This document shows positions 48,165-58,968 of a DNA stretch of 64,000 nucleotides, in pieces. This DNA comes from Nemophila menziesii (taxonomy: Eukaryota > Streptophyta > Magnoliopsida > Boraginales > Hydrophyllaceae). Position numbers and translations under genes: made by a program. The notes under the pieces were generated by a model. It saw only the letters and a program-made list of their open reading frames with translations, was not told the DNA's origin and did no database searches. Position 1 is the first letter of the stretch, and each line of letters starts with the position of its first letter. Location: positions 2,294,001-2,358,000 of the forward strand of contig JARWIR010000018.1 of the NCBI GenBank assembly GCA_029959085.1. Reading direction: 5' to 3'.

Positions 48165-49122
48165 AACCTCCTTGTCCAAAACATGGCGAACTTAGTTGTT
48201 AACAGAATGGGTGGCCCATGATGCGGAGGAGATTTTGCAGAGATGGAATGTTCGAAGTTATGAACTTTGTGTTTCTTTTAAGAGTATTGTTATTCCCATT
48301 GGATCTCTTGATGTTGGGATTTCTCGTCACAGAGCTTTACTTTTTAAGGTTGTAAGAGATTTTCTTTTCTTAATTTTGTTTTATAAGGCTAAGTCTTCTT
48401 CAATGATTTAATAGGATTATGAGAATGTTATAAATAAGTGTGAGTAATTTGAAGAAGATTCACTAGCGCGGAAAAAAGTATCAGCTGCTCAGAAAAAACA
48501 AGTGAATGATGTGTCAGAATATGTAATTACAACTGCAAAAGATCCAGAATTTGCTTAGAAATTACAAGTTGTTTTGTTGGAAAGTGGTGTATCACCACCG
48601 TTAAATCTGTTTTCGAATATAAGTACGGATTAATATGGAAAACTAAGAATGGTTGAAAGTGAATTAACAAGGTATCAAGGGGGTGAAGGTGATAATAATC
48701 AAAATTACCTTTAGAAATACTTGTCTAATAATGAGTTGTCGTTTATTCCTATTAACGAAGGAGGATTTTCAGCAGCTCTTTTGATGGAAGTGAAAGAAAT
48801 ATTTTTTAGAAGGGAGTGTGCCCACAACAACTAGATCGTATATAGGCGAGAGCATCTTCTGATACTATAGGTGAGAACAATTTTGAGTTTATGTGAATTA
48901 TTTTTAATAAAAATCTCACTCTTGAAATGGGTTTTTTTCCTTTTTCGATAAGGTGCAGAATATCTTAAGGGGTAGAAGTTATATGATATAGTAAAAAATT
49001 CATAATATGTAATAGAAAAGATGCAAAAGCCTGATCAGATTAACCAAATTGACCCTCTTCTCCCATGGGAGTTTCTTCAGATTGGAGAAAGAATAGGGAT
49101 TGGTAAAATTTTTGTACAATAA
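48165..49122 (+). pseudogene. EDR1/CTR1-type Raf-like MAPKKK fragment (unit 4)
   Basis: Block 1 is open (48196-48411). In block 2, PEFAQKL has TAG for Gln (near 48557) and there is a TAA after NLFSNISTD. Block 3 reads LLPWEFLQIGERIGIGK to TAA at 49120-49122. Confidence 0.77.
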
Positions 49123-49129
49123 AATAATT

Positions 49130-49358
49130 TTATAAAAATATATGATTGTCATTCATTTCTTCAATTGTTTCTGTTCGATTAAATCCATTCTCAACATTTT
49201 CCATAAACCTTCTGACACGAACATCGTTTTCATTTTGATATTCAAAAATATAAAATTTTCTCCATCAAAAATTGAAATACCGTTTTCTTTGTGTGGATGA
49301 CGAGATGTTTGCCATGGGTGATTTCATAACCAAGCTCAGATACAAATTTATGTTAGGT
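49130..49358 (-). mobile_element. Copia-C1 5' leader and gag start (unit 4)
   Basis: As in unit 3. The base pairs before Copia-A read TAGGT (49354-49358) instead of TTGGT, a one-base change from the duplication seen at 58653-58657. Confidence 0.7.
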
Positions 49359-49546
49359 TGTAAAAAGATATTTCTGATATATTATTTATCAGGGAGAGAT
49401 TACAATTTATAGATTACACAAATAAGTATTTTAGTTTACTAATTCTATCTAAAGTCAGAGACTATATATAGTAGAAATTAGCAACTAATTTACTACGTAA
49501 ATAAGGAAATAATCAATCTCGCTATCCAATTTCTCTTAATGAAGAG

Positions 49547-51281
49547 TCAGTTAGTTTCTACGTGTTTTGTTTGATCATGTTGTACTGGATTGTGAGTAAT
49601 ATTGATTGTTGATTTGTTATCACAATATGATTTCATGCTCTCTTTCCACTTGATTCCCAAATCTTCCAATATAATTTTTAACCACAAAAGTTCACAAATT
49701 CCATGTGTCATTGCTCTAAATTTTGCTTCAGCACCTGATCTAGCCACCACACCTTGTTTTTTGCTTCTCCAAGTTACCAGTTGTCTCCTAAGAATATACA
49801 ATAACCAGATGTAGACCTACGATCTACAATTGATCCGGCCCAATCCGCATCTGTATAATCTTCTACATCTAACTCCCCATTATTTTTGAAGAGCACACCT
49901 TTTCCAGGAGTTGATTTCATGTATCTTAGAATTGGATAAACAACTTCTAAGTGACAATCTCTTGGAGAATGCATAAATAGACTAACAACACTCACAACAT
50001 AAGCAAAATCAGGACTTGTGTGTGACAAGTAAATAAGTTTTCCAACTAACCGTTGATACATATCCTTTACTACCATTGCATTTTCAACTTCTACTCTCAA
50101 TTTGTGCTTTTGTTCAATTGGAGTGTTTGAGGGTTTGCAGCCAAGCATACCTATTTCTTTTAACAAATCAAGTATATATTTTGGTTGGGAAATAAATATA
50201 CCATTTTTAGAGTATGCTACTTCGATTCCCAAAAAATATTTTAATTTTCAAAACTCCTTTATTTCAAACTCTTTCACCAGATGCTGCTTAAGTTTTCCAA
50301 TTTCTTCTTGGTCATTTTCGGTGACAATAATGTCATCAACATAAACGATTAAAATTGTAACTTTTCCAGTGCTTGATCTTTTAATAAACAAGGTATAATC
50401 ACCTTGACTTTGCTTAAAGTTCATACTCTTTACCGCATTTGAAAATCTTCCAAACCATGCTCTAGGTGATTTTTTTAGGGTATACCCGCCTTTTTCAACT
50501 TGCACACACTATTATTTTTTATATTTTATGTGAAACCTGAAGTTGCTTCCATGTAAACTTCTTCTTCTAAATCACTATGTAAAAAAGCACTTTTCACATC
50601 AAGTTGCTGCAAAGACCATCCAAAGTTAGCTGCTAAAGACAATAATATTCTAATAGTGTTAATTTTTGCAACAGGGATGAATGTTTCCTAATAGTTTATT
50701 CCATATGTCTAAGTATAGCCTTTGGCTACATGCCTTGCTTTATATCTCTCTAAAGTTCCATCAGCTTTATATTTAACTATAAACACCCATTTACACCCAA
50801 CCACTCTTTTACCTCTTGGCAATTCAATAATATCCCATGTCTCATTTTTTTCCAATGCTCTCATTTCTTCACTCATAGCTTTTTTCCATTTATCATCCCT
50901 AAATGCCTCTTGAACTGTATGTGGAATTTTTATAGTGTGCAAATTTGTGAGGAAGGCTTTATAAGATGGGGATAATCTATCAAAAGAGATAAAATTGGCT
51001 ATAGACTGTTGGGTGTATTTTCGTTTTTCTTTTCTAAGAGCAATCGGTATGTTAAGGTCATTAAGTGGTAGGTCTACAGATTCAATTTGTGAAGCTAAAA
51101 CATGAGAGTTATCTTGCAAATCAGAATCTTTAGAAATTTCAGTACCTATTACAGGTGCAATTTCTTGGACTTGCAAAAGTTCAGGTGCATACTTTTTTCT
51201 TCTTGAATATACTTGTAGTGGCATGATAGCTGTATCATTAGCTGTTTTTAATATGGCGGTGTTTGTTTCGCAGCAGAACAT
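49547..51281 (-). pseudogene. Copia-A reverse transcriptase-RNase H (unit 4)
   Basis: The RT N-terminus is open for 190 codons (51281-50709) and contains ALEKNETWDIIELPRGKR and KYKADGTLERYKAR. A break follows, then central RT (50505-50248) with YVDD at 50343-50332, then 50232-49774 after a frameshift at FGIEVAYSKN (a T changed to A at KEF-GKLK). RNase H (49801-49547) has SYCDNKSTINITHNPVQHDQTKH. Confidence 0.88.
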
Positions 51282-51299
51282 ATTTCATTTGAAAATAGA

Positions 51300-52690
51300 G
51301 TTGATTCATTTTTGTTTATAGGAACTGAAATGTCAATATTGTCAAATACTAGACCAAAATCAAACTTATCTTCTCAGGAGTGCTCCACCTAAAGATAAGT
51401 TTGATCAAAGGACATATTTTCAGAAAAATTTACATCTTTAGAAATATAAAATTTGTATGAGTTGGGATGATAACATTTATATCCTTTTTTTGTTGAGGAA
51501 TAAACAAGAAAGACACACACATTTTAAGGCTCTAGGATCTAATTTATCTCAATTATTTGCATGAATGTGGACATATAAGACACAACCAAATATTCTAGGT
51601 GGTAGTTGGATAGACGAATTAAACTCAGGAAAAAAAGTTTTAAAGAATACGTACTGGACTTTTATTAATTTCCCAACCCTTTGGAAGGTAAACGAATAAT
51701 AATATGAGTTGCAGTTACCACTGCTTTTCCCCAATGAATTTAGGTACGTGTTTTTCGAAAAGGGGGGCTCAGGTTGTTTCAAGAAGATGGCGGTTCTTGC
51801 ATTTAGCAACTCCATTTTGTTGTGGAGTATATGTACACGAAGATTGGTGTATGATTCCTTCTTTTTGAAAAAGTGGTTTAAGAGTTTGATTAAATTATTC
51901 TTTTCTATTATCTGATCGGATTTTTTAATTTTACCCCAAACTAATTGTGAATCATTTTCAATAACCTAGGAAATATAATAGTAACTTCAGATTTATTTTT
52001 CATAAGAAACAACTGTGTAACTTGTGTACAATCATCAATAAAAGAGATAAACCAACGAGCTCTGGTAATATTTGGGATTTTTAAGGGTCCCCACACATCT
52101 GTGTGAATTAATGTGAAAGGGTGTAGTGATTTATTTAAATTGGTGAAAAAAAACACGATGATGTTTGGAGAATTGACATATTTCACAATGAAATGACTTG
52201 TTGTCTTAATTGCAAAATAAACTTTGAAACATTATTTTTAAATCTGAAAAAGATGGATGTCCTAAACGAAAATGATGTTACCATATTTAATTCTTACTCA
52301 AAGAGAACTTTTCTAGAAAAATGAGATGAAGATAAATGATCATTGTTTATGCCACCACATGAATCCATGAAGTAAAGTCCTTCCTTCTCTTTAGCAAGTT
52401 CACTCGTCTTCCCCGTTTCCAAATCCTGAAATACACATTTATTTGGGTAAAATGTCACTTTATAGTTTAAATATTTTTTAATTTGAGGTATTGATAACAA
52501 ATTAACACAATATTTGGGCACATGAAGGACGGATTTTAAGTTAAGAGTTTCCAGCAATAAATGCAAATGTTCCCTCTACTATTTTTAATTTTTGGTTTCA
52601 TGGACATGGATTATAGGTAGAAAAGAATTGGTTATATGGTTTGTTGCACCTGAATCTATTATCCGCACATTATTTCAATTACAATCCTTT
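51300..52690 (-). pseudogene. Copia-A integrase and protease region (unit 4)
   Basis: Protease DSG is intact at 52656-52648. Pre-integrase is open (52566-52294). The integrase core (52186-51941) has LIHTDVWGPLKIPN, then RWFISFIDDCTQVTQLFLMK; the C-terminus (51815-51549) has PRIFGCVLYVHIHANN. This is the clearest integrase of the Copia-A copies, though broken into several frames. Confidence 0.85.
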
Positions 52691-52811
52691 AAGACACTAA
52701 GGGCTTGAGATAAGGAGTACTTACCTAGGAAGCTGAGCTTGAGCCGCTAGTTTTTTAAAGTGACCTGAGATTACTTCTTAGTTCTCAATTTCTTCATTGT
52801 TGAGAGTATTT

Positions 52812-53095
52812 TGTTGAAATAAAATGGCCAGATGTTATTAACAGAGAAAAGGAATATTTTGCTGGTAAAGAAGATAAAAAATCTACGGAATTGAATTGAT
52901 TTATTTCATGCTAATATGTTGTCTTATATAGTCATACAAATAAGGACTCCTCTAACTAACTAATCTCTAGAAAATAGGAAAACATTAACTGATTTGCTAA
53001 ATCTAATGAATGACTTAGCAACTAACGAATAACTTGACAACTCTAACAAATTATTGACTAGGTAAAACACATTAGCTGAATGTTATAATTTAACA
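52812..53095 (-). repeat. Copia-B 3' LTR (complete element)
   Basis: 284 bp, TGTTAAATTATAACA at the minus-strand start and TTTCAACA at the end. CTCCCCGTCAACG follows on the plus strand; the polypurine tract has one base changed. Confidence 0.92.
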
Positions 53096-53165
53096 CTCCC
53101 CGTCAACGTCAACACTTCTTCTTTCCTTCAATCCGAGCTGATGGCATAAACTTGTAAATTGTTCA

Positions 53166-54667
53166 CTACTCAAGCCTTTTTGTGAACAAGTCTGCCACTT
53201 GGTTCTTTGTCTTGATATACTTCAACTTAATTCCTTCTTGAAGAACTTTCTCCCTGATGAAGTGAAAATGAACCTCCAAGTGTTTTGTTCTAGCATGAAA
53301 GACTGGATTGCCAAACATATAGTCACTAGCATAATCGGCATCACAATAACCAAATAACTTACATTCTCCACCTTTCTTATATAATATACCATGACCTAGA
53401 GTGCTCTTCACATACCTCAAAATTCGCCAACGGCTTCAAGATGAGGTTTCTTTGGATTTTGCATGTATCGACTCATTACACCTACTGTGTTAGAGATATC
53501 AGGCCTAGTTATAGTTAAGTAAATCAAGCTTCCCACCAATATCCGATACATAGTTGTATCTTTCAAATCTTTTCCTTCGTGAGCACATAGTTTACCATTT
53601 TGCTCAATTGGAGTCGAAATTGGCTTACAGTTATCCATTCCAAACTTCTCCAATAAATCTCTGGAATATTTTTACTGGTGGATAAATATTCCTTCATGAC
53701 AATAATCAACCTCTAAACCAAGAAAATGCTTCAGTTTGCCAAGCTCGTTCATTTGAAAACGAACAGACAAGTTTTCCTTAGTTCGAGTGATTTCTTCTTT
53801 GCAATCTCCTGTTACAATCAAATCATCTACATACACCAACACAATAGCTAATTTCCCTGCGTTAGCTTTGACAAATAAACTAGAATCTGATGATGTTACC
53901 AAATGACCACTATGAGTAAGAAATTCAGACATTTTATCGTACCAAGCTCTCGGTTCTTGCTTTAATCCGTAAAGCGCTTTTCGTAGTTTACACACAAATT
54001 CAGGCTTGACTTGACTTTGAAAACCCATTACCTGATCCATATAGATCTCTCGATCCAATTCTCCGTGTAAGAACGCATTTTTCACGTCCATTTGCCATAA
54101 ATTCCAATCTTTACTTGTTGCAAGTGCAATTAAGAGACGAACAATTGTAAGCTTTGCAACCGAACTGAATGTTTCATCGTAATCAAGTCCATATTGTTGA
54201 GAAAATCCTCGTGCTACCAAACGAGCTTTGCGACTCTCAATTGATCCATTTGTATTACGCTATATTTTGACTACCCATTTACAAGAGATGGGCTTCACAT
54301 CTCTTGGTTTTCGTACAAGCTCCCAAGTCTCGTTTCGTTCTAGTGAATCAATCTCCTCTTCCATAGCTTTATCCCACACATAATTTTGAGATTCTTCCTC
54401 AAAAGTTTCAGGCTCCTTTTCATCAGATTCTTCCACTATAACAGCATTAGCATATTTAGGATTCGGCCTGTTGGCTTTGGTTGATCTTCTAAGTGAAACA
54501 AACCCTTCTCCTTCATTAGGTTCAGTTTCTTCATTTGGTTGTTGATAAACACTATATTTCCAAGGTTGCGGAGCTATGCCTTCTTCGATACCACCACCAT
54601 CATTTTCATCTTCAACGTCTCCTACACTTAGTTGAATTTGGGCAGATTCCAACTTAGCTTTAACCAT
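53166..54667 (-). pseudogene. Copia-B reverse transcriptase and RNase H end
   Basis: From 54667: linker, then YVWDKAMEEEIDSLERNETW and PISCKWVVKI. Next 54220-53672 (182 codons) with [53 protein letters not shown] and catalytic [10 protein letters not shown], then [12 protein letters not shown]. Then 53653-53417 with NCKPISTPIEQNGKL and the IYLTITRPDI motif. A small deletion at AVGEF shifts the frame before [10 protein letters not shown] (53420). RNase H lacks its core. The array breakpoint cuts this gene at 53446, in the codons for PKKPHLEAV. Confidence 0.92.
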
Positions 54668-54715
54668 ATCCGAATCTGGTAATGTCTCCTTTTCTGAGGA
54701 CCACCACGAAGATGC

Positions 54716-56070
54716 TTAATCAAACAGAACCTTTCGTGATGTGTAACATTTCCAAGTTGTAGCATCACAACATTTCCAACCCTTTCTTTGACTAGCATAC
54801 CCTACAAAAATATACCTAACAGCTTTCTTATCCATATTACTATGTAAATGATTATATACAAATACATAGCATACACATCCAAAAACCCGAAAATAATTAA
54901 CTGTAGGTTTCATATTCCATATTTTTTCGAAAGGTGATAGTAAATATAACCTTTTTTTGTGGCAGTCTATTAATCACAAACGCAATCGTCGTCATTGCTT
55001 CTTCCCAAAATTGTCCAGGTACATTTTTCGCATGAAGAATGCTTCTACAAATTTCTGCCGAATGCATGTTCTTTCTTTCGGCTACGCTGTTTTGCTGCGG
55101 AGTATAGGCACATGTGAAGTGATGGCGTATTTGAAGCTCACATAGAAAATATGAGAACTCATATGAGGTATACTCCCCCCATTGTTGGTCCGCAAACATC
55201 GAATTTTTTTTTTTGCTGATTTCTCCTTCTGCTATCTTTTTAAACTCCTTGACCTTAGAAAAGAGTTTCTGATTTTTCCTTGATAAAATAAACCCACACA
55301 TATCTATAAAAACCGTCAATAAAAGTTACCATATACTTCATTCTGCCGATCGAAGCTAGCTTGACGGGTCCAATCACATCGGAGTGAACCAACTCTAACA
55401 GTTCCTTTTCTTTGAATTTGGACTCTTCATATGGCAATTTATGAGATTTCCCGTACTGACATCCCGAAAAAATCATGTCAATTCTTACTTCTAGATTTTG
55501 AAGACCCCTCACCATTGTATTTTTCATCATCACATTTAGATTAGAATAGCTAACATGGCTTAACCGCATATGCCATAAATCTGTCGGCTAGTTTTTCCTC
55601 GACTTGTCAACATATGTTGTTTCGGTACTCATCACATAGATGGACTCTAGGTTCTTATCCTTCATCACTGGTTGTTCCACAATCTCCTAGTGGTTGTATA
55701 CTCTCACATTTTCCAGACCAAAAACCACAAAATTCCCAGATTTCTTTAACTATGGTACTGATAACAGATTTTTCGTCATGCCTAGAACGTGATATACATT
55801 TGGCTGCGGTACTTCATTAGCACTATCCTGAGAAGAAACGAGAATATTACTGATGTGAGCTATTGGTAATTTAGAGTTGTCGGCAGTCACCACTACTCGA
55901 TTTCCCTTATATTTCGAAATATTTTGCAGCTTCTCCTTGTCACCCGTCATATGGTTTGAGCATCCCGAGTCGACTATCCAGTCATTCTCATAGTCAATTT
56001 GAGATGACACATTTGTTGCTAAATCTTGCTCATGACCCTCTTCTACAACAAGGAGTGCATCAGCATCCAT
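54716..56070 (-). pseudogene. Copia-B protease and integrase
   Basis: Protease: DYENDWIVDSGCSNHMTGDK at 56010-55920. Pre-integrase: KNLLSV-like, then [13 protein letters not shown] (55569). Integrase core: [20 protein letters not shown], then [15 protein letters not shown], then WGEYTSYEFSYFLCE and PQQNSVAERKN (55319-54897). The C-terminal part continues with VFGCVCYVFV, HSNMDKKAVRYIFVGYA and RKGWKCCDATTWKCY (54913-54716). Frameshifts and stops separate the pieces, but D, D and E positions can be placed. Confidence 0.9.
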
Positions 56071-56126
56071 TCATCTTCAATTTTGAACGTAGCAGCATTA
56101 CTATGTACTGATCTTTTTGGTGCTCT

Positions 56127-56930
56127 TTAAAACTTTTCTATTTGACCCTTCTTTCCACAATTGTAGCAATCTCCTTCAAATCTCTTGCTATTGTTTCTTG
56201 AACTTTCCCCTAGAGCTTCACCTTGACCATTTTTTGTTTTATCGTCATTTCTTTTAGATCTAGCAAACCCATGTTGTTTGGATTTCCAACCACCTTTCTT
56301 GGCGTAGAGTGCTTCATCTTCACCCTTTAGTGAAACTCCTCCAATTTTCTTAGCTAGAGCTTCTTGACCGGCAAGCAAATTCTCGAACTCAACAAGTGAT
56401 GGCTGATTTGCCCAACCCAGTATTACAGCAACAAACACTCTATATTCAGGCCTCAAACCATGAATAATAATTCTTTTTATTCTGGTTTCTCCGATAGGAG
56501 ATTTTGGATCTAGCTCCGGAATTTCTCGACATAGTGACTCTACTCTATGGAAATATTGAGCGACGGTCATATCGCGTTGAGCTATCGACAATAACTCGCT
56601 CTCAAGAAGTTGAAGCTTCGTGTCATTCTTCTTTGATAAAAGCTTGGCGAACGTATCCCAAGATTCTTTCGGGGTTTTAGCATCCTGAATGTGCTCTAGC
56701 ACCTCATCTTCAATCGTAGTCTTCAAAGCGAACATCGCTTTGCCCGCTTTTATCTTCCACTTACGCAGCACACCATTTGCATCTTCTACCTTTGGTTGTG
56801 TAACTTCGTTTCCATTAACAACCTCTCACAAGTCTTGGCCTTGCATATATGACATCATGCAAGTAGACCAAGAATGGTAGTTCCGATTGTTAAGCTTTTT
56901 GATTCCGCCAACTACTTGGAGATCACCCAT
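56127..56930 (-). pseudogene. Copia-B gag
   Basis: It starts at ATG 56930-56928 (MGDLQVVGGIKKLNNRNYHSW), has a TGA for the Trp of QDLWEVV near 56830, then is open from 56771 to 56127. It has the copia gag UBN2-type region (EVLEHIQDAKTPKESWDTFA, LESELLSIAQRDMTVAQYFH) and a damaged zinc knuckle CYNCGKKGQIEKF, where the His is replaced by Gln. It would form the particle coat. Confidence 0.9.
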
Positions 56931-56980
56931 CCTTGCAATCGAATGTTGTTACAAAACTAATACACTAGCCAACCTATCTA

Positions 56981-56993
56981 GCTCTGATACCAA
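56981..56993 (-). promoter_or_regulatory. Primer binding site of Copia-B
   Basis: On the minus strand TTGGTATCAGAGC, complementary to the 3' end of initiator tRNA-Met, 2 bp from the end of the 5' LTR. Confidence 0.9.
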
Positions 56994-56995
56994 GT

Positions 56996-57278
56996 TGTTG
57001 AAATAAAATGGTCAAATGTTATTAATAGAGAAAAAGAATATTTTACTGGTAAAGAAGATAAATAAGCTACGGAATTGAATTGATTTATTTCATGCTAATA
57101 TGTTGTCTTATATAGGCATACAAATAAGGACTCCACTGACTAACTAATCTCTAGAAAATAGGAAAACATAAAGTTATTTGCTAAAGCTAATGAATGACTA
57201 GCAACTAACGGCTAACTTGACAACTCTAACAAATTATTGACTTGGTAAAACACATGTGTTGAATGTTGTAATTTAACA
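56996..57278 (-). repeat. Copia-B 5' LTR
   Basis: 283 bp, TGTTAAATTACAACA at the minus-strand start and TTTCAACA at the end. It is not part of the array: it is single-copy in the window and more diverged from the 3' LTRs than those are from each other. Confidence 0.93.
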
Positions 57279-58281
57279 TATTCAACTCTATAGCACTGTT
57301 ACTAGAGTTTTGGATAGCTTAATCGTTGGCTTATACAATATTTGCTTGGTTGGTTCGAGGAGCATACCGTTGTTGAGAATTGTTTCTGCCCAATGGTGTT
57401 ATTCCCTTTAATTTTCAACACGTTTCTATTGTATGTCTTAGCTTTTTACAGTAGTTACATCATATATCATCTTTGTTGATTGCTGGCGTATATGAGCTTC
57501 TTGTAATTTCCTTAAACGAGTTTACCACACTAATGTATTTGAAGATGGATTTTTGGCCACAGCCAAAAGCTGATCCTTCATAATAGTATTGTCCAGCATT
57601 ACACTCTTTCTCCCCTCTTCAGCACGTATAATAGAAATACCTCATTTAAAGTAGGTAAAATCTCCTTTCCAAGGACTTGAACCCGTATTTGATCAAACTC
57701 CACATTCAATCCAACCAAAAATTCATAAACTCTTTTGCGTTCAATAAATTTTAGCAACATAGCAGTATCATCCCTACACTTCATTTTCATGTTTTGATAA
57801 TAATCGACTTTAAGCCATAGGGTTTTTAAGCCATAATAATATTCAGTAACTGATTTTGTACCTTATTTTGTGGAATGAATCTTGGTTTAGTTTCATAAAC
57901 CAAGGATGCATCCTTCACTTTAGAATAAGTTTCTTTGACAGCACCCCATATGTCTTTTGCAGTTTTCAAAAACATGCAATTTCGAATTATCTCTGGTTGC
58001 ATCGAATTCTAAAGCCATGACATAATTGAGAAATCTTCCACGTCACATGCTGCAAATTTTGGATCATCTTTTGTTGGCAATGGACCAGGAAGATGGAAAA
58101 GTTTTCCTTTATCCTTCATAAATTTCCTTACCCATTGAGACGAAACGAAATAGTTTTTTCCATTTAGATGGTATGACAGTTGCAAATTCCGAAAATCTCC
58201 ATGTGAGGATTGAAAAGGTGGATTCAGATCAGTAACTACTGGAGTATTGGATGGAATATTATTTTCAGATGTGATTGACAT
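57279..58281 (-). pseudogene. Copia-A gag (5' part, single copy)
   Basis: It starts at ATG 58281-58279 (MSITSENNIPSNTPVVTDLN). The N-terminal block has LSYHLNGKNYFVSSQWVRKF (copia gag N-terminus) and FSIMSWLWNSMQPEI, continuing in other frames with LKTAKDIWGAVKETYSKV, then RVYEFLVGLNVEFDQIRVQV (57790-57599). The zinc knuckle CNYCKKLRHTIETC is near 57440-57400. It is cut by Copia-B at 57278; the protease lies on the other side. Several stops and frameshifts. Confidence 0.88.
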
Positions 58282-58412
58282 TGTTGTTAATTGAATATAA
58301 GAAAAGGAAATAAAGGCCTATAATATTTCTCCGCAATCAATAATGAAAAAATGTCGCAGAAATAATAGAACTTAAAAATTGTGAGAATAAAAAGATAGGA
58401 AACAAACCTAGA

Positions 58413-58424
58413 GCTCTGATACCA
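58413..58424 (-). promoter_or_regulatory. Primer binding site of Copia-A
   Basis: TGGTATCAGAGC on the minus strand, directly against the LTR end TTTTTACA. Initiator tRNA-Met type. Confidence 0.92.
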
Positions 58425-58652
58425 TGTAAAAAGATATTTCTGATATATTATTTACTAGAAAGAGATTACAATTTATAGATTACACAAATAAGTATTTTAG
58501 GTAACTAATTCTATCTAAAGTCAGAGAATAAATCTAGGAGAAATTAACAACTAATTTTCTATGTAAATAAGGAAATAATTAATCTAAACAATTAAGGAAA
58601 TAAACAAATTGATTCTTTAATATAAGAAAATAAACTAATTGATTCTCTAATA
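58425..58652 (-). repeat. Copia-A 5' LTR
   Basis: 228 bp; the minus-strand start is TATTAGAG and the end TTTTTACA. TTGGT (58653-58657) duplicates the bases left of the 3' LTR in units 1-3. The pair of ends is TA..CA rather than TG..CA. Confidence 0.88.
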
Positions 58653-58968
58653 TTGGTGTTGGAAAATGTTTAGTAGAGAAATGATAAAATAAGAGAGATA
58701 AAAAAATAGCTTTGTTTACTATAAACTTGTTCTTGTAAATTGACTTGTTACAAATGAGATAAGCAACTCCATAATTTATACTAGTGGGTCAACATTCTAG
58801 ACTATAACTCTTGAAATTAAATACATGAATCAGATTTTAATATGGCTACATGAACTACCTATCATGAGGCTAGACCTTTTCATATCCCGAGATGCCTTTT
58901 ATTATTTCAAAAAATTAATTAAAGGCAGGTTCATTCACTTGTCTTGGTTAATTGAAAATTACTTAACA
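58653..58968 (-). repeat. Copia-C LTR, shared between C2 (3' LTR) and C1 (5' LTR)
   Basis: On the minus strand it starts TGTTAAGTAATTTTC after a purine tract (GCAATGGAGAGAA, the polypurine tract of C2) and ends at the Copia-A insertion. Rejoining across Copia-A gives an LTR end followed by the C1 primer site seen in each unit. It is homologous along its length to 59957-60257. Confidence 0.82.

Larger units (their letters stand above)
49359..52811 (-). mobile_element. Copia-A, 3' part (unit 4), continues at 57279-58652
   Basis: 3' LTR from 49359, cut by a deletion at about 49519 that removes the rest of the LTR, the polypurine tract and the sequence after RNase H. Pol continues to Copia-B at 52811/52812. 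With 57279-58652 this is the only copy whose 5' end is also present. Confidence 0.88.
42071..53446. repeat. Tandem array unit 4 (last unit)
   Basis: 11376 bp. It differs from the others in a 205-bp deletion in the Copia-A LTR/PPT (49519/49520) and a loss of about 20 bp near 45060. Its right end does not meet another GTTTGGTATG; it runs on into intact Copia-B sequence, so 53446 is the array edge. Confidence 0.94.
52812..57278 (-). mobile_element. Copia-B, complete element with both LTRs
   Basis: 4467 bp on the minus strand: 5' LTR 56996-57278, primer site, gag, protease, integrase, RT, RNase H end, polypurine tract, 3' LTR 52812-53095. The flanks TATTT (52807-52811) and TATTC (57279-57283) are a target duplication with one change. 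It lies between the Copia-A zinc knuckle and protease. By eye its two LTRs differ at about 20 of 284 sites. Its internal deletions (RNase H core) make it non-functional. Confidence 0.93.
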
